A stretch of DNA of 64,000 bases from Agelaius tricolor. Its lineage: Eukaryota > Chordata > Aves > Passeriformes > Icteridae. Shown piece after piece: positions 16,001-35,348 of the stretch. The position numbers and the translations under genes are program-made. The stretch covers positions 35,061,001 to 35,125,000 of the forward strand of contig JALJCS010000006.1 in assembly GCA_023055355.1 (NCBI GenBank). The letters run 5' to 3'. How positions within the stretch are numbered: the first letter of the stretch is position 1; every line of letters starts with the position of its first letter. The notes under the pieces are model-generated. The model saw only the letters and a program-made list of their open reading frames with translations. It had not been told where the DNA came from and ran no database searches.

Positions 16001-16025
16001 AAGATAGTGTGAAAAGATAGTGTGA
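16001..16025. repeat. Short direct repeat, 12 bp x 2
   Basis: AAGATAGTGTGA occurs at 16001-16012 and 16014-16025. It sits just upstream of the 16051-16082 hairpin and shares its AAAGATA word. Confidence 0.8.
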
Positions 16026-16050
16026 ATTTCTTTACCCTTGAACATCTTTG

Positions 16051-16082
16051 TGAATATCTTTAAGCATACTTAAAGATATTCA
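16051..16082. repeat. Perfect 14-bp hairpin, 4-base loop
   Basis: TGAATATCTTTAAG at 16051-16064, loop CATA, then the exact reverse complement at 16069-16082. The word AGCATACTTAAAGATA inside it (16063-16078) also occurs at 15991-16006 in direct orientation, so the arm has an apparent local source. Confidence 0.9.
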
Positions 16083-17612
16083 GATGTATCTCTTGTAGAA
16101 AAATTTTAACCCACTAATTATCCAAATATATTGGAGTCACTTCATATATGATTTAAGAATCAGCTCAGAGATTAAATCTCCCTCTTGCCTTGCTTACAGG
16201 TGCAAACTTAAAATTGTTGCCCTTCATGTTGTAGGAAATTATTAAAATTCACTTCATCTGAGAGCATTTGGAACAAACTCAACACTAGAGAAAACCATTA
16301 GTTTTGAAGCTCTTAAGTTATCTGGAATCTCCAAAGCTTTACATTATTGATGTTTATGTTGAATTTCAGATTGTTCTTTCAATTGTCATCAGTTTGTAGA
16401 AGCTGCTGCACAATAAGATTAACAAACAATTTCTAAAACATTAAATAATGCATTGCTATTTTCTATTTTTACATTAGTAAAGAAATTATTAGTGATAAGA
16501 AAACATTTATTTAAAAAAATCTTCACTTTCTTAACAGAAATCCCCCCCAAAATGTGGAATATATAATTCCTAGAATAATGCAATCCCTCAGAAGATATGG
16601 TCATTTCTAAATTTGTGTTAAAGATTTTCTTGTGCTCTTAGAAGTTTCTGGCCTCAGGAGTCCTTTTCTTGTGTTTTCCCTTACAGATATCTCAGTAAGT
16701 ACTTTAGCACAGCAGTTAAGCTGTAAATAAGATTGCTCAGATGAAGAAACTGTTTATACCCAAGTATAGCTCAGAAAGTTGCTAAGTAATACAAGACGGG
16801 TCACTCTTACTTCCCACACTCTGGACTTTTATCTAATAAACTGGATGCAGAAAGAAGCACTTAAGATTTCCTATGTATTTTTTTTCTTTGGAATATAGCT
16901 ATTATCTGAGGCTGTTGCCCTAAATTGCCTTGATAGGACGGCAGAAAAGTGTGCAGTGCAGAAAAACCTCTAATCTCCTCAATCTTGAACAGTGAATTGC
17001 ATATGCACATTGATAAGCCTTTGGTGTACTGGATGTACTTATATTTAAAGCAAGAATTTATCTCCTTTTCTGTTAAAGTTTTAGTGGTTTCACAGACACT
17101 AATGGGCAATAAATAAGCAAATACTTTTTCTGACTTTGATAACTACAACTTGGAGTTTGTGACACAAATGAGAATGAGCAGTTTCAAAATACTAGTGGTG
17201 CAAATATCTTTATCTTTCTTCTCTCTATGAAACAAATCTTCATGAAGGTGTTCTGTATGTGACCGCTGTTGCCATACTGATCTTGAAATGGGGCTGGTAA
17301 CCAACTGTCTCCAAAAAGCACCTGTGGAGTTAAACTCACTGCCTTGCTCATTATGAACCATGTGAAATTATGCAATATTCCCATCTTAGCTGTATTATTG
17401 AAAATTTCATAACATTTTTGTAGCTTTAAGAAAGCAGGAATGAGACTACCTCATGAGGTAATATAAATCATTATATCTCTGATTTCACTTATATGTTCTC
17501 TTCAGCCTGAGGACCTGGTTGAAGGAAAACATTCTTAAACCACAAACCAGTTATAACCTGCAAGACCTCAGTCCATGAACCAGATATCTGCCAATGTGTG
17601 TCTAGGTCACTT

Positions 17613-18115
17613 TGTGTTATGGTTTTGCACTAAATCCTAAAAAAAAAATGCAGAATTAATTGATTCTGTGCCCAAAAAACTGAGAAATTCATCAAAGATT
17701 TCATTAATTTAGGAATTTCATTAATTGACTCTACTAGGTCAAAGGGAGGTAGAAGCCAAGGTCAAAGTGTTGGAAATAGTATAGGTTTATTGCGAGCAAA
17801 GTACAGGTTAACCAGTACGACAAATAATCATAGCAGGCTGTCTAGCTTCCAGCTGCAGAAGACAGCATAAAAATTTTCTACTAGTGAAACCTGGCAAATT
17901 ATTATTCTGCAGACCCAGAGAATTAGAACTTGGGATTTGATCAAAATTTATCCTAAATGAATCTTTTCTGATACCCCAAAGGAGTGATCCAGCATGATTT
18001 TCTCTGTGTGCTGAACCTCTCTCTTGTTCTCTTTTGGCCCCAGTGGGGAGGAAAAAGATTGTCTTAGTGTAGCCTACCTAAAGAACTTCTAGGGAGAAAT
18101 GCAAATCAATCTCTT
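17613..18115 (-). mobile_element. Possible degraded LTR fragment
   Basis: A stretch with LTR-like features in reverse orientation, including AATAAA on the minus strand near 17790 (from GGTTTATTGCGAGC on the + strand). It starts TGTTATGG and has a composition unlike its flanks. No target duplication or clean ends were found, so the call is weak and the limits are approximate. It could equally be unique intron. Confidence 0.25.
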
Positions 18116-18861
18116 TTATTCCCCTAAAGCTATCTTGCTGTAAAACACCAGCCTTAATGGTTGGCTGCATTCTTTTCTGACTCTGTAAAAGTTACATGAG
18201 TAGTTCTCACTAATATTAGTAGAAACAGGGTGCATAGCTTGAGGAAAGATTATAGTCTTTGTCTTGTAGGACATGAAAATAATTGAGACTTTGTTGTCAA
18301 GACCTGAGGTTTTTTCGAGTGCTAATGTGTTTTGGCAAGACGCGTCAAAAGTACATCTCATACTGAAAGACACACATCCTGGAATGTTAGATGGGAGCAT
18401 ACAAAATACACAAGTCACCAAGCAATTCATATCACTTTTGTGATCTCCACCATAGCCCAAAAAACCTTTTATTCAAGTGTGTTCAGCATTTTTCAGTTGC
18501 TAAAAAAATGGTTATCCTTGAGGATGACATTCATCATCTGTGATAAGTAGCTATCACTAAAAGAGCTTAAATCACATTTTTAAATAAAATAATTAATAAT
18601 TTTTTATTTTAAAAACTGTGAGTAAATTTTATGGACAAAAATAATGTCCTTTTTTTTTCATTTAGCAAAATAGCAATATTTGTACAGTTTAAAGATTAAT
18701 GTGTGTGGATGTTGGTTTTTAATTCAAACGCCCTTTTAAATCAGGGAGTGATAAATGTTTTAGACATTTTGTTTATTCCTTGAAAAGAATAATACATTCA
18801 TTGGTTTAACTCTGTGTATGTACATCTCTTACTACCATGTTTTTTTTTGCTTCTATGTTAG

Positions 18862-24296
<5,435 letters not shown>

Positions 24297-24504
24297 GTTT
24301 CCCTTGTCCACCTTCTGAAAACCGTGCGGCTCCTGCGGCTGCTGCGCCTCCTGCAGAAGCTGGATCGCTACTCCCAGCACAGCACAATCGTCCTCACGCT
24401 CCTCATGTCCATGTTTGCCTTGCTTGCTCACTGGATGGCCTGCATCTGGTATGTCATAGGGAAAAGGGAGATGGAGCAGAACAACCCCCTTACTTGGGAC
24501 ATAG
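24297..24504 (+). CDS. KCNH8: KCNH8 coding exon D: S4 voltage sensor, S4-S5 linker, S5
   Basis: A 208-nt exon from phase 0, ending one base into a Gly codon before GTAAGT. It encodes S4 ([19 protein letters not shown], with regularly spaced K/R gating charges), the S4-S5 linker (DRYSQHS) and S5 ([20 protein letters not shown]), then the start of the extracellular turret ([15 protein letters not shown]). S4 moves with voltage and opens the gate through S5. The S4 coding part is notably GC-rich (leucine CTG/CTC and arginine CGG/CGC codons) against the AT-rich introns. The turret residues differ from the mammalian protein as I recall it, whereas S4-S5 is essentially unchanged. Confidence 0.97.
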
Positions 24505-25673
24505 GTAAGTTCTTCCTTCCTGCATGGACATATACATGCACAAGTATATATCCATAAATGTGTGTAAATATATAAAAATGCGTGTATAACTCACTCAAAA
24601 TTTCAGGTTTTGCTCAATCTTCTACCATTATTTAGTGCTGTTTGTACAGACAAGGAAGAGACTGGCAGTCTCTGAATTTCTGATCAATCTGAAGAAGACG
24701 GTTAAAATAAAAATCAGTTGGAAAAAATACAAGATAATTTTAGATTTTTAAGAGTGATTCAAAGTTGGGAAAATTCAGGATCTGTATAGGAAACGACTAG
24801 ACAGACCGCATAGAAGAATAGATTAGACAGCTCATCCTGGTTTTGCAAATTAGGAAAATTCATCAGCCAAAACATTCCCTCAAGTGTGCAGATTATTTCT
24901 TCCTATGCATTGAAACAGATAGCCCCTGAAATGTCTTCAAGTTAAAAACTTCCTTTGAAATTACTGTTTAGGAGATCTGCAGGCTTAGATTTTTCAGAGC
25001 AGATGTTTATCAATGTTTATCATATTCATCAACGGAATGCTCAGTTTTGGTCCAATCTTTAGTTTCTATCCCATCCTTCATTGTGATCTGCATGTTCTAC
25101 ATCAACTCTTCAGCTTTCAAGCTTTCATTTTTTGTAGTGAAACATCTTCCATAAACAAAGTTTACCTAAAGGTGAAACAGTTCCCCAAGAGAAAAAATAT
25201 TTGGTGTGGGGAAAATACCTGTGACCAAAAGCTCAGTGATATGCATTCAAACTGCAGATTGCCCTATTTTTATCTCCTTTAGATTCTTCAGATGGTTTTT
25301 CTTACCCCCATTATCATCTGTCTAAATAGCACCTAATTATGATAAATATGAGGGAAAAATAACAATCATATAAAAGTGCTTAACCTCAGAGAAGTGAGGA
25401 TGCTGGGTCAGGAAGAGAAAAAGAAGAAAGTTCAGGAAATATGTGTTTCTAGTTTTTCAATAGGTTACTTAAAGACTTGTGGAGTCTTCTTATTCTTCTA
25501 AGTAGATTGTTGATTTGTCTTTTCATTTGTAAACCAGGTCTGTGACCTGCTGCTGAACTCCTTATAGAGAGCAAACTTCTGACAGAAAAGACTGCAGCTC
25601 TAGGGGAGAATATACAAAGAAAGCCCACTGTGCAAAAATTGGTCAAATACTGCAAACAGAGAAACAAATCCAG

Positions 25674-25697
25674 ATAATAATAATAATGATAATAATG
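25674..25697. repeat. ATA/ATG trinucleotide microsatellite
   Basis: Imperfect ATA repeat with two ATG interruptions. Read on the minus strand it gives a tyrosine-rich run inside a chance open frame. Confidence 0.85.
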
Positions 25698-28600
25698 TCT
25701 CTCTGGTGAGAAGCAGCTCTGAAGGCACTTTGTCAGCTTATGTAGGCCACAAACAATAGCTGCTTTCAAAGCATTCATTGCAGTCCAAGTGATGATGGTG
25801 GGCTGCATCCTTGCTCCCTGGGTAGGGCTGTTGGCCACACTCCCCATGCTCCCTTTTCCCTGAGGCAAGGCCACATTCAGAAAACGCTCCTCATGGGGCT
25901 CTTGGCATTTATTACTATGAAAACATTAACCTTCACCCATCAGTTTTGTCCTTTCTTGGGCAAGAGCAGTAATAACCAAATGTCCCAACAACCTCACTAG
26001 AACCAATCCCAGTTTAACTGGAACAGAGACATTTCCCAGAAATCCCATTTGTGTCTCAGTGTAGGGGGTTGTATCTGGGTTGTCACAATCTGATCATCTT
26101 CCAGTGGGCTTCCCAGGCTGGAAGTGCTCCTTAACAGCCCCTCACCACCAACTTACCTCAACCTGTGACCATCAGGGACGTTCCCTGCACAGCTGTAGGT
26201 AGTGCATTTCCACATTGGATGGGCCAAAGCACTTAGTGGTGTGTGCTCTCAGACTTTCACCTTCTACATGGAAAAAGGGCTTTTCTATTGGGCTTACAGA
26301 TAGGTAGGCATTCTTCTAGGGTTTTTCTTTCCTAAAGGTATGAGTTTGCATTTTTGCCTGGAAGGCTGTTCCACCACCTTTGTGGATGGTCTCTAAAATA
26401 TTTAGATGCTATAAATTTATAATAAAAATGATACTGCAATGACTCCTGTAATGTTTCTACAGATATTAGTTCTAGAGCTAAGTTAAATAATTTATAGCTT
26501 TGGGGATTTGTTTGGATTTTCTTGTTTGTTTGGTGGGGTTTTTTTTTTTAAATGAAATGGTTTTAAAATGTTAAAGGTTTAAAATGTTAAAATATTAGAT
26601 ACTGGTTGAAAGAAAAGAGCTGATAAAATTCCACATATCTGTCATGAAGGTGTTGTTTTGGAAGGACCACTCCAGCACTGACAAAATTTCTTGTTAAGCT
26701 TATGTGTCACATATATGAGCACAAAAATGTAGATGATGTAATTTTTTTCAATCAGTACATTTTCCTGCTCTCCACATGCAAACTACTTGCTGATGAAACA
26801 CAATGAAATTAAGTCTTGGTCCTCTGTGTACCTTTTCCTATTCTGGTGATTATATGTAGCCAACCTTTCTTTGTCATTTAAGAAATCTTCAAATGACAAG
26901 TTCACTACACCTCATAGCATCCACACTGGGGATAATTTGAGGGGAGAATAGTAGTTGTAATTTAGAGTATGAGTGATTAAGCAAAGTAAAATGAGGTCTG
27001 GACATCATAATAAATCATAAGCAAATAATGCACACAGGAGAAATCTTGCTTGGAGTATAATTAAGGTAGTATTACTGTAAGGCACTGAGGATATTCTGCT
27101 CTCCTAAAGGAAGACCTCAACTGAAAAATTTGTTCTGTTTTGAAGAGCATGTAAAAGAGATTTCTTACTGCAGGCAAAGCAGTAGAATATGATCCCTACT
27201 CTTGAACTTCAAGGTTTTAATTTTTTAACTTTTACTTTCTATATACCAGAACTGGAGACTCAAATTTCCATCAATGCATCATACACAGAGTTCATTTCAG
27301 CCTTTGAGAAGCTTTCTAATGGCAAATGTTAAAAAATACCATAAAAAAATTATAATTCCTATACTTTTTTTTAATTAAAGGAAATGTGTCTCTGCCTTGG
27401 AAATTCTATTTTTTTATTCTTCATTGGAATATCTCAGGTGATGTCCACTTGAAAACAGTATGGCACCATGAGTATGGATGCTGCAATGTATGGAATAGCT
27501 GAAATATAGGGATGGGTTTGTTCTAAGAAAGGAAAATTATGTCTGGAATGAAAAGAAGATTAATTTGCTTTTTATGTTTGCTTCTATTTTTTGGGGGGTA
27601 GAGGCAGAGGGAGAAAAAAGCTATTAGCTTTTACTTACTCCATTTAGTGTTTCCTCAGACAACCTGTAGCACAGATTTCAAGACTGAGGTTTGCTAACAC
27701 TTAAAGCAAACATTTTAAAGCTGCAGTACTGTTAACATAATACTTTGAACCTTGCTGTGCCATCAGATATGCACCATGGCCCAGATCTAGCAGCATTTGC
27801 TTCGTGTATCTATTTCTCTAGCTAATTTAAACAACTGTGGTGCTTAATTTGCATTTGAATTGGGGCAATGGGAGTGATAACATTGTTCCTATGAAAATAC
27901 CCAGAACAGAAAATGGCATTTGCTTTGTTCTTCCTGGACCTAATTGTGAGCCTTTATTTCAATTTTGTCCTTATTCAGGCAACATTCCCATGGCAAACAA
28001 TTTAAAAACGTGGTTACATTCACAAATTTAGCCACGTGGTTTTACAGTGAGAAAGGTGAAATGTCTGGGTCTATTACTGATGAACTGTCCTGACGTGGGG
28101 GCATTGGGACATAGTGTTAAAAACTGGATCTCTTCTTAGCTCTTGTACTGCTAGATTTAGCTGATTACATTATTTGGAAGATATACACCATGGGCATTGC
28201 TTTTAGATGCTGGAAACCTTTACCTCAGCAAGTTCTCCCATCTTAGGAAAGAGTTGTTCCATGTGCAGCATTTTGACTCTAATGTCTGATAAAACCACAA
28301 TTCCTGGACACATCATTCCCACCCACTGGAGACAGTGACACAGTTCCTGCCCTGCTTTTCCCTTTTGGCATTTTCAGGTCCCTCTCTGTTACATTTCACC
28401 TCATTCCCCTCATTTGTTTTCATTGGTGAAACAGATGTCTCAGGGGACATGACATGATCCCCACCAACCTGTAAAAAGATAAATTTTCTGTTCGCTGACA
28501 CAGTGTTTAGGTTCCTGGCTGATACTAACAATCCAGTTCCATTGGCTCCCATTTCCATAGTTTAATTGGCATCAGATTTAGGCATGGGCTTTTTATTTGC

Positions 28601-31600
28601 TGATTGCTTTTTTGTATTAATATATACTGACCTATATGCTATACACATCAAAGATCTTATTAAACATGAGAAAATTATTTTTCTACCTGACTCTAGAGGA
28701 AACAGATAATATTAAAAATATTTCCTGTTGCTGAAGGCATTCATTCTGTGAGAACCATGTGAGCTGTTGAAACCCAGCTGTCTTGAGTCTAGCAAGGAGA
28801 TTAGGAGAGGGCCAAGAGTCAGGATGCTGGCTCCCTTACATAATCAAAACTGTCAAGTATAATTTGTGCCACTATCTCAAAAAAACATTCCTTCCTGTCC
28901 ACCAGAAATTTAGCTGCAACTTTTTATTATTCCTACAGCAACACAACATTCTGGCTATGGATGGGGTTGTTATCAATGCAAAATACAGTAAAAAAATAAC
29001 CTGTGTTTTTTATAGTTAATAAATGTTTTCTTTGGAATAAGCTTTAAAATCAGTCCTGTAAAGGGCATTGTTCTCCACCTGTTTAAGTCTTTATTTCAGT
29101 TGAATACCTCAATTTTCATCTCAGGTTTTTACTCATTTTCTATTAGTTTTTTATTGTACAGCACTTTTGAAAACAAGAGCTCAGTTGTGACTGGATCACA
29201 CACTCTGCAATATAAAACTTCCCACACACACTTTGTTTATCACACTCTTGCAGTCAGAGCCTTTAAAAGGACTTGGATGCTGACTCCCAGTGAGCACTCA
29301 CAATTAGCTGTCAGTGGCAAGGTACAGGAAAAGGTGCTCAGCACCTGAGTAGGAAAGGCTGAAAATAAAGACTGCGCCTTCAGTGTCTTTCACTCAGGTG
29401 TTATGTGTCCCATGTTGGACTGAACAGCCTTAATTCAAAATACTACCTTCCCCACTGAGTTCTTCAGTAAATTTGAATGGAGGGACAAGGTGACTGAAAG
29501 ATCTCCACTTGGTGCAGATAGGAGAGAATCTCCAAGTATCTTAAACATCTAAAGATTGTGATGCTTCTGGCCCAATGCAGAAGTTGGCTGAAATGGGTTT
29601 TCCAAAATGCAGGTGTCCTACATCCTAGATGCAAACTTTAGGTTAAAACCACGAGTTCAGTTTCCTAAATTCTGCCCAAATCCTTTGTGGTCCCCAGGTA
29701 GCTTCACTCTTGTCAGAATTTTGTAATTCCAGCATCAAGCTGGAATATCCATTAAGAGAGACATTTACCTGTAATTCTCTTGAGTTTCAACAGCCTGGGA
29801 AGTTTTAGTGCCAGGAAGCTTTTTCCTAGTTTGTGCTAACAGGAGGCAGCTGGTTTTAGTTTTCACAAGATTCTGAGCAATTTTACCAGGAATTCTGAAG
29901 GTACAGATTTAAACTTATCCTTCACAATAGATACTTGTGGCATTGGTGTATTTGTTCCGCTTAAAACTCAGGCTATCCTCTTTTTAGAAGAAAGATTATT
30001 TTTAGGTATGTGTGCATCTGCTAGTTCTTCCACAAATATTGTATGTTAATGAACCAACAAGTTCCTGGCATTCTTAGACCCAGCATAACCATTAGGTAAA
30101 TAACAGTAGAAATCATATTGGAAAAATCAGTGCCATTTTTTCCATTATCCATCAATACAACACGTAATTTTTCAAAGCAATAATTAACTTTTAACTCCTG
30201 GTGTTTTCATATTATAGTAAGTCTCAGAATGTACTGCAGAAGCAGGTAAATATGAAGGTATTTTTTGCAAAGCAAAATTACTTAAATAGATAGATGTGAC
30301 AGAAGACTTGGTGTGAAAGTTGAGATAGAGGTGGCGTTTATTTTTTTTTTAATATATGAATTATCTTCACTATTAATGATCTTAGATCATGCCAGCTTTG
30401 TCCCTGTAGAATATTTCCTTCTGCTAAAGGATTAAAAAATTGGTTTTGAATGTGACATGAGCACTTTTTACTAAACTTAAGCATTCAAAAAACATTTTAA
30501 AAATAAGAAAAATGATGATATTTTTTAAAATGTGTGATTACCAGTCTGCTTTTGAACCCTCTCAGACTCATGTTTGCAACACATTCTTAGCAATGTTGGC
30601 AACCAGGAACTTAGTTCCAAAAAATACAAAGAAAACTGACATTTTGTGTAATCACAAATCTCCAGATAGGAGAAAATCAGCTCTCAGGAAAATCAGCTAA
30701 CAGAAGCCACATGATAAAAGTGTTGTGCTAAGGAATGAAGAGGTTTTGGACCCAGATGATGGGAATGTTTGGGGCATGCAGGTACGTGTACCTACTTCTG
30801 TATTCCAGACCTACCTTCTGGAGCTTGAGCCTGGACCTACATCAAAACAGCTCCCAGTAATTCCAACAAATGTTCAGCTTGTGAAGAGCTGGTTCTAATG
30901 AGCTCCAACTGGAGCCTTGGGAAAGGCTGCAGCTGGCCCCTGCTCTTGAGCTGTCTGGCAGATGGCAAGGCTCAGCACAGGTGCCCAGCATGCCCTGCTC
31001 TGCTTTAGTGGGAACATCAGTTCCGTTTGTTTCGTGGCACTGCAGGAACTAAGTGAATTCTCCTCACTGCCAGAAAGAGTAGTTGTAAATTTCCAAGGAT
31101 CTCAGCCAAGAGAACTGTGTTCTACTGTAAAATATTGGTCTGGTTTCACTGCTCCAAACACACATCCATCAGGTTAGAAGTGACATGTGTAGATTTATGA
31201 ATCTTTGTGCAGAACAAGAAAGAACATCATGCTGACTACACTGCACAGCACTGCACAGATATTATAGTGTATAAATTATTATAGTGCTAGCTCGTTCCCT
31301 AGCAGTGATCAATTGTTCACTTCAGTCTGTCATCTCTCTACCTGAATGTTTGACTTTTAATTTCTTTTCCAATCTGCTTCAATTATGGGTTTTCTTCATT
31401 TTTAGTCATTAGTAATAACGCAATCTATTCCTCTAGAACTATGGTTCTTTCTGGTTTTGAAGTTGCATCTTTAAGAAAAAAAGTTTTAAAAAGATATTTA
31501 TGTCATGCATGAGTGCTGGTATCTTTAATTTAGTAAAATCAATTTTAATGCTCTCTTGACCTGGGGTACTTGTCTTGAAGGTCCATTTTTGTGGGGAAAA

Positions 31601-31773
31601 GAAATATCTGTATACACACTTGTCTAGTTTTTTGGTCTTTTTTTTTGTAGGAAGCAAGGCTGAAAATTCACTGCTAATTATTATTTGAAGGAAATGGTTG
31701 ATGGTTACCACTCTTGTGAAGTATTTGGGGTATCAATATCTGAGAGACTCAGCCAACTAGTTTGTGTGGTTTC

Positions 31774-31884
31774 TTATTTCAGCATTATAGAAATATATAT
31801 ATATTTAAAAATATATATATTATATATATATATTTAAATATATATTTATATAATATATATTTTATTATTTCAGCATTATAGAAA
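31774..31884. repeat. (TA)n-rich block flanked by 20-bp direct repeats
   Basis: TTATTTCAGCATTATAGAAA occurs at 31774-31793 and again at 31865-31884. Between them lie about 71 bases made almost wholly of A and T, mostly TATATA with TTTAAA interruptions, and self-complementary. Either a 91-bp tandem duplication whose spacer was remodelled or an AT insertion with a long flanking duplication. Confidence 0.85.
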
Positions 31885-33599
31885 ATAATTAGCCCCTGGA
31901 GTGTCATACAAAATAATAATAGGAATAAAGTAGACAACCAAAACAAGTTGATCACTTTGAAGCTATGAAACTTTTCAAAGTACTCATCTTACGAATGACC
32001 CCAAACAGTATTTATTACATGGCACATACTTTGAAAAATCAAGGATATACCAAAATTCTGAAGCATTACATAGTGATGAAACAATCTAAAGCAGTTCAAA
32101 CAGAAAATTTTAATCCCAGGAGAATATCTAACATCGGAATGCTTTTAAATAATTTTATTGCTGGTTTTAATCCTTAAAAGTTTTAGTCCTCTGTGAAAGT
32201 AATGCTTTTACTGTACACGCAATGTGTAAATTCTCCATTAATTCTTTGAGGTTCACAATATCTAGCCTAGTTAGAACAAATATAAATAGAATCATGAAAA
32301 TCATGAAGAAATTAGAATTAATGTACTATGTATTTCAAAACAACCCAAAAATCTTTATTTAAAGTCTGCTGGGTATCTTACCTGAATGGTGAAAATAACT
32401 TTTTATGTAAAATACTATGTATAAGGCCAAATTTGGAAAAGCTTGGGGTGTGAAATATTAATGAAAGAATTTTTTTTTTTCCTCTAATTGGGTTAGACTT
32501 TTGAATAAGGTAGAAATAAGAGAAAGTTCATCTGGCTTTTGAAGAAATCCTATTTGCAGATAAACATAGCTATTCATTATTTTTGCACAATTAAAGCAGA
32601 GGCACATAGTATTTTCTGTGTCTGTCAGTCGGTTAGATTGGGCAGAGAGAAATTTCACTGCTGCAAGGGAGTTTCATGTGCAAAACTGTAATCACCAAAG
32701 CATATCTGGAAAGTATGTGTGGAAACCTGTCTGCACATGGTAAAGACCTACACTTAGAAATTAAGGTTTTGGAAGGGCTTATAAATTTATATTTTAAAAT
32801 ATTCATAGAAATTAAGTTTGTGGAAATTATTCATTTTCTATTTCTAAACCCAAACCAGTGTTTTTTGAGGTGCATGTGTGTGAAACTAAAATATCATTTA
32901 TTGAGCTGAACTGAAGCATTCCCTTTGCATTTAGATTAACATCAATTTGTATTTTAGCTGCTCTGGGCCTTAGTAAGTCTTCCCTGCTGTTCTTTCCTAT
33001 AGGCTTAGTTCCTTGATTAAACTGTATTTTCCTTTACACACCATACTTTGCCTTCTGATTGAACCATTTTAGCAATCACCAAATAGCCCAGGACTGAGAT
33101 ACCCTATTGGATTTGTAGCCCAGAAAAAAGCAGGCATGAAAGTAGCTTATTAAATGGAGTGTGAATTTTTAACATCATTATTAATACATTTCCAAGATCT
33201 TGTAACTAATAAAAAACTTTTGGACAGTTTTAAAGTCAAAGGTAAAAATCTGGCGTGCAGACAAAGCCCCTGAGATTTGACAAAGTGTCCTGCTGCATTG
33301 AAGCACAGATTACCTGGGTATCATTTATTAATTCTAGAAAGCAGTTTTTATCTCAGTGGAAAAGCTGTATCTGGACCAATTTCTGCAACCATGACAGAAA
33401 TTCTCAGTGCCACAATGTAGGGGAAAAATCTGCCTAGTAAACACCCCAGAAGACGGGGTGGTCCCAAGGGGTAAAATAATGCCAGGATTTTCCACATGGC
33501 TTCTGTAATGGGAACACCAGAGAGTATAATTAATTGCAAGTGGAAAATATTGTGCATAAAAGCTCTGTTCAATCAATTTGAAGTTACATCAGAGTCTTT

Positions 33600-33810
33600 A
33601 ACCCTTAACTGTACTTGGAACTGTAGATCTCTTGGCTGCAGAGAACCTCTGGGGTTTATTTAAACCAGTTAGATGGTTGAACCAGGACCATCACAGGCAG
33701 TAAATTGGGTCAAACACAGCTTGCTCCATCCAAGTCCTGAAAACCTTGACTGGGTACCTTGTACTAGGGTTACACTACCCTCCTCTGAGAGCTCTGTACA
33801 ATTTCCTAAA
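33600..33810 (-). mobile_element. Possible very old CR1 fragment
   Basis: Loose resemblance to antisense CR1 3' sequence, for example CAGCTTGCTCCATCCAAGTC followed by CTGAAAACCTTGA. No clear tail or boundary. Weak call. Confidence 0.2.
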
Positions 33811-35308
33811 GCATTAGTGTCTCACACATCGGTGTTATAGGAAGTTCTGTTAGGACTCGGAAATTCCTGCTTCTGTTTTAAAGCTCATGGCTTGGCTGTT
33901 CAAACTGTAACTTTTCAATCTAGTTTAAACCCACAAAGCCTTTGCTATGTATTTAGAAATCTTTCCAGCAGCTGCTTCAATAGGTGATTGGACTGCCTCT
34001 CAGCCCCATCACATCTCTAAGTAGAGATCCTAGGGTGCTGGAAAGCCATGTTGCATTCCAAAGACATCCCATAAAGATGAAAATAGCTTTCCTTTTCTTT
34101 TGTAGCACATGCCTTAAATTTTTAATGTAGAGATGTCCTTTGCATATATTCCTATTTTCTATTTATTTATCCTTTTTTCTCTGCCCTTTACCAGAGCAGG
34201 TGCTTGATAAAAGAAGGGTTTTCTGCTGCCAGAATAGAAAATCATTTCTGTACAGAAATGAAGAAATTATTCAAGAGTCTTTCCAGTCTCTCTTCCATTT
34301 TCCTATACCCTGTAAAATATTTCTGTTCCTTTTGTCCTTTCAGGTGACAGTGCTTAAAGTTACCTAGTACTTACTTTCAGTCAAAGAAGCCAATGTGAAG
34401 CTGTGAGAGTATGTCAATGAATTCTGCAGCATGTAGAGTTTTTCACAAGACACATTCTGTAAAAGTAATTATACCTAATTATTTTAAATTGTTTTTCGTT
34501 GTCAGCTTTAAGAGAGCTGGAGATAAAAATGCTAATGCTTAGGATTCCCTTATGTCACACGCTTCAAAAAGACCTGTCATGTCTGCAGACATAGATGTAT
34601 TATTTCAGAACTGCATCAGCTTTAAAAATCGAGTGTACTTTTCCATTAAGACACCACCTTTCTTCTTAACTTTTTACTCTTTCTTTACATCAAGCCCTTA
34701 CTACACTGCAAATTCATGGGGGTTTTTTTTGTTATCTTTAGCTATAATCCAGAGTAAAAGATCCCCTGTTGTTGATCTCCCCCTCACAAAAGCCAGATAT
34801 GTTTGGATCTAAACTTCCTTGATTCAAGTGGCACATAATGAAGAAAAAAGAATTGAAAAATGTTGCTTATGTTCTAGAATCAAGGAAGAAAAAACGCAAG
34901 ACAAAGCAAGAGCAAATAAAGTGCTAATACCATTTATCATAGGGCTGCCTGTCAGAGGCAGGTCTCTGTACAACACAGTGGCTCCTTAGATAAGAACACA
35001 AAGGAGAATGTTTAGACAATGCAGTAAAATCTATGGAGCAAGCAAGGAGAGGATTGTAGCAAGGGTTAGCACACTTAGCTGTTATCTAACCAGGATGGAT
35101 GTCAGCAATAAAGAAGACAAGGAGAAATGGATGTCAGGTAGGCTGCAGCAGTCTATGCTGACCCAAACTGAACTCCACACTGTCATTACCATCTCCTGTG
35201 TGATCATGTGCAGGCCATTCAGATGGAAATTAGCATGGTTTTATTGCAATTCAGCAATTAACCTTTCCTTTGCAGTTAGACCTACAGAAGGAAGCGGTTT
35301 CTGTTCTG

Positions 35309-35348
35309 AGGCTTCTGCCCCTGCTTTAAGGCTTCTGCCCCTGTTTTG
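35309..35348. repeat. Tandem duplication, 20 bp x 2
   Basis: AGGCTTCTGCCCCTGCTTTA at 35309-35328 is repeated at 35329-35348 with two differences near its end. Local slippage duplication. Confidence 0.85.

Noticed and set aside
18116..18460. 114-codon reverse-strand open frame upstream of exon C
   Set aside because: No recognisable domain or compositional signal. A length expected to turn up by chance in a window of this size.
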